Below are positions 60,929-64,000 of a stretch of DNA of 64,000 nt, piece by piece (position 1 is the first letter of the stretch; each line of letters opens with the position of its first letter). The DNA comes from Streptomyces tailanensis (GTDB taxonomy: Bacteria > Actinomycetota > Actinomycetes > Streptomycetales > Streptomycetaceae), in NCBI RefSeq assembly GCF_008386495.1, contig NZ_VTHJ01000011.1, positions 27,384 through 91,383 of the forward strand, read 5' to 3'. Position numbers and translations under genes: made by a program. The notes below the pieces were generated by a model. It saw nothing but the letters and a program-made list of their open reading frames with translations. It did no database searches and was not told the origin of the DNA.

Positions 60929-60966
60929 AAAACTGGGGGTGCCCCCTGGCTTTTAAGGGGCGCGGG
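60911..60966. repeat. Second palindromic intergenic repeat
   Basis: CCCCGCGCCCCT and AGGGGCGCGGGG form the outer stem, with an inner GGGGG-TG-CCCCC hairpin. It is related to the repeat at 41824-41920 and lies between convergent genes; its left edge contains the stop of the TPR gene. Confidence 0.85.
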
Positions 60967-61029
60967 GCTGTATCGATATGCGGCTCCGCTGCGTGGGCGC
61001 GGGCAACCACAAACAACCCGCACCCGGCG

Positions 61030-63607
<2,578 letters not shown>

Positions 63608-63839
63608 GGGATCAATCTAACGTGAGGTTCACTTCCGGCCAGGGGCGGTGGTACGTGCGCACCCACCGGCTCAGCTGTCATCACCGATCACGGCTCGTAC
63701 GGGGGTTGCCAGCTGCTCACCAAGGAGCGTGAACGAGGACGGTTTGACTCGATCGTGTGATGGTCGGCTTCCGGGCTTGCGGTGTCCTGGGCTGTTCGGG
63801 CTACGGTGACCGTGCGATCTCGGACGCCGGATACGGCGC

Positions 63840-64000
63840 CAGTGTGCGGGACCCCCGCTCCACCGGAGTGATGGTTCGGGGCCTCCCCGTCGCCTCTGGC
63901 CGTACCCACCTGGCCAGGTCGTGAGGGAACCAGCCTCCCGGGCCCGGACCACGGACAGGATCCGTGTCGCCGCCCCGGGGTCGAGTACGCCGGGGACCAG
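63840..64000 (+). pseudogene. 3' tail of a second TnpB-like element (partial at window end)
   Basis: The plus strand contains blocks identical or nearly so to the tail of the TnpB-like gene at 18018-19676: CACCGGAGTGAT (63861), CGTGAGGGA (63920), GGACCACGGACAGGATCCGTG (63947) and GGGGACCAG at the very end. Spacing differs by a base or two, so the frame is broken between blocks. The rest of the element lies outside the window or has decayed. Confidence 0.6.

Overview
The window is chromosomal DNA of a Streptomyces or very close relative. The evidence is the very high GC content with G/C in third codon positions and several lineage-typical families: an SsgA-like sporulation protein, a WhiJ-like XRE/DUF5753 regulator with its DUF397 partner, a 1,070-residue AfsR/SARP-type regulator, DasR-type operators beside N-acetylglucosamine PTS genes, and an actinobacterial CysO-CysM-Mec cysteine set. 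Order and content from about 26 kb to 63.6 kb look like a conserved core block. From memory this corresponds to the S. coelicolor region that carries nagF/nagE and ssgG.

Left part (1-21 kb) is accessory in character. It holds the 3' part of a PLD/DEAD/DUF3427 helicase, a WhiJ-like trio (HATPase, XRE/DUF5753, DUF397), a serine hydrolase and three consecutive secreted-protein genes. Next come an IS5-family transposase remnant, a PQQ-type sugar dehydrogenase, the tail of a DUF6624-like gene, an AraC/GyrI-like regulator, a CHAP hydrolase, the giant SARP regulator and a large lipoprotein. The stretch ends with a full-length TnpB-like gene without an adjacent tnpA and a head-on junction of a hydrolase tail with a small membrane protein gene.

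Middle part (20-41 kb): a GlxA-type regulator, several small membrane proteins, DUF445, a secreted SGNH hydrolase, a DUF1707 protein and a three-gene ABC exporter. These are followed by a bifunctional penicillin-binding protein with an unusually long cytoplasmic tail, a GroES-like protein, DUF3618, the peroxiredoxin Bcp, a four-repeat HNH endonuclease next to tRNA-Leu(UAG), RdgB, a lipoprotein, RNase PH, the GlcNAc PTS IIB and IIC genes with operator-like palindromes, and an MBL hydrolase.

Right part (41-64 kb): a membrane-anchored PemK/MazF-like protein, then the cysteine group (leader peptide, cysO, cysM, with mec nearby), a LacI regulator, an alanine/Na+ symporter, DUF2017 and clpS, and a repeat-rich intergenic region. 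After these come the NAD salvage pair pncB/pncA, a secreted M6 metalloprotease, two RDD membrane proteins, the SsgA-like gene with a repeat-rich leader, an FAD-linked oxidase, a TPR protein, divergent hppD/Lrp genes and an S16-type protease. The last ~150 bases contain a second, broken copy of the 3' tail seen in the TnpB gene at 18-19.7 kb.

Strongest leads: the zinc-ribbon-less TnpB relative with its DNA-conserved 3' tail in two places; a 31-codon leader peptide ending in Cys in front of cysO; the HNH protein with four DNA-binding-like repeats beside tRNA-Leu; a perfect 30-bp inverted repeat upstream of pncB; and repeat-bearing 5' leaders and stop-codon-spanning tandem duplications. I see no CRISPR array, rRNA or replication origin.
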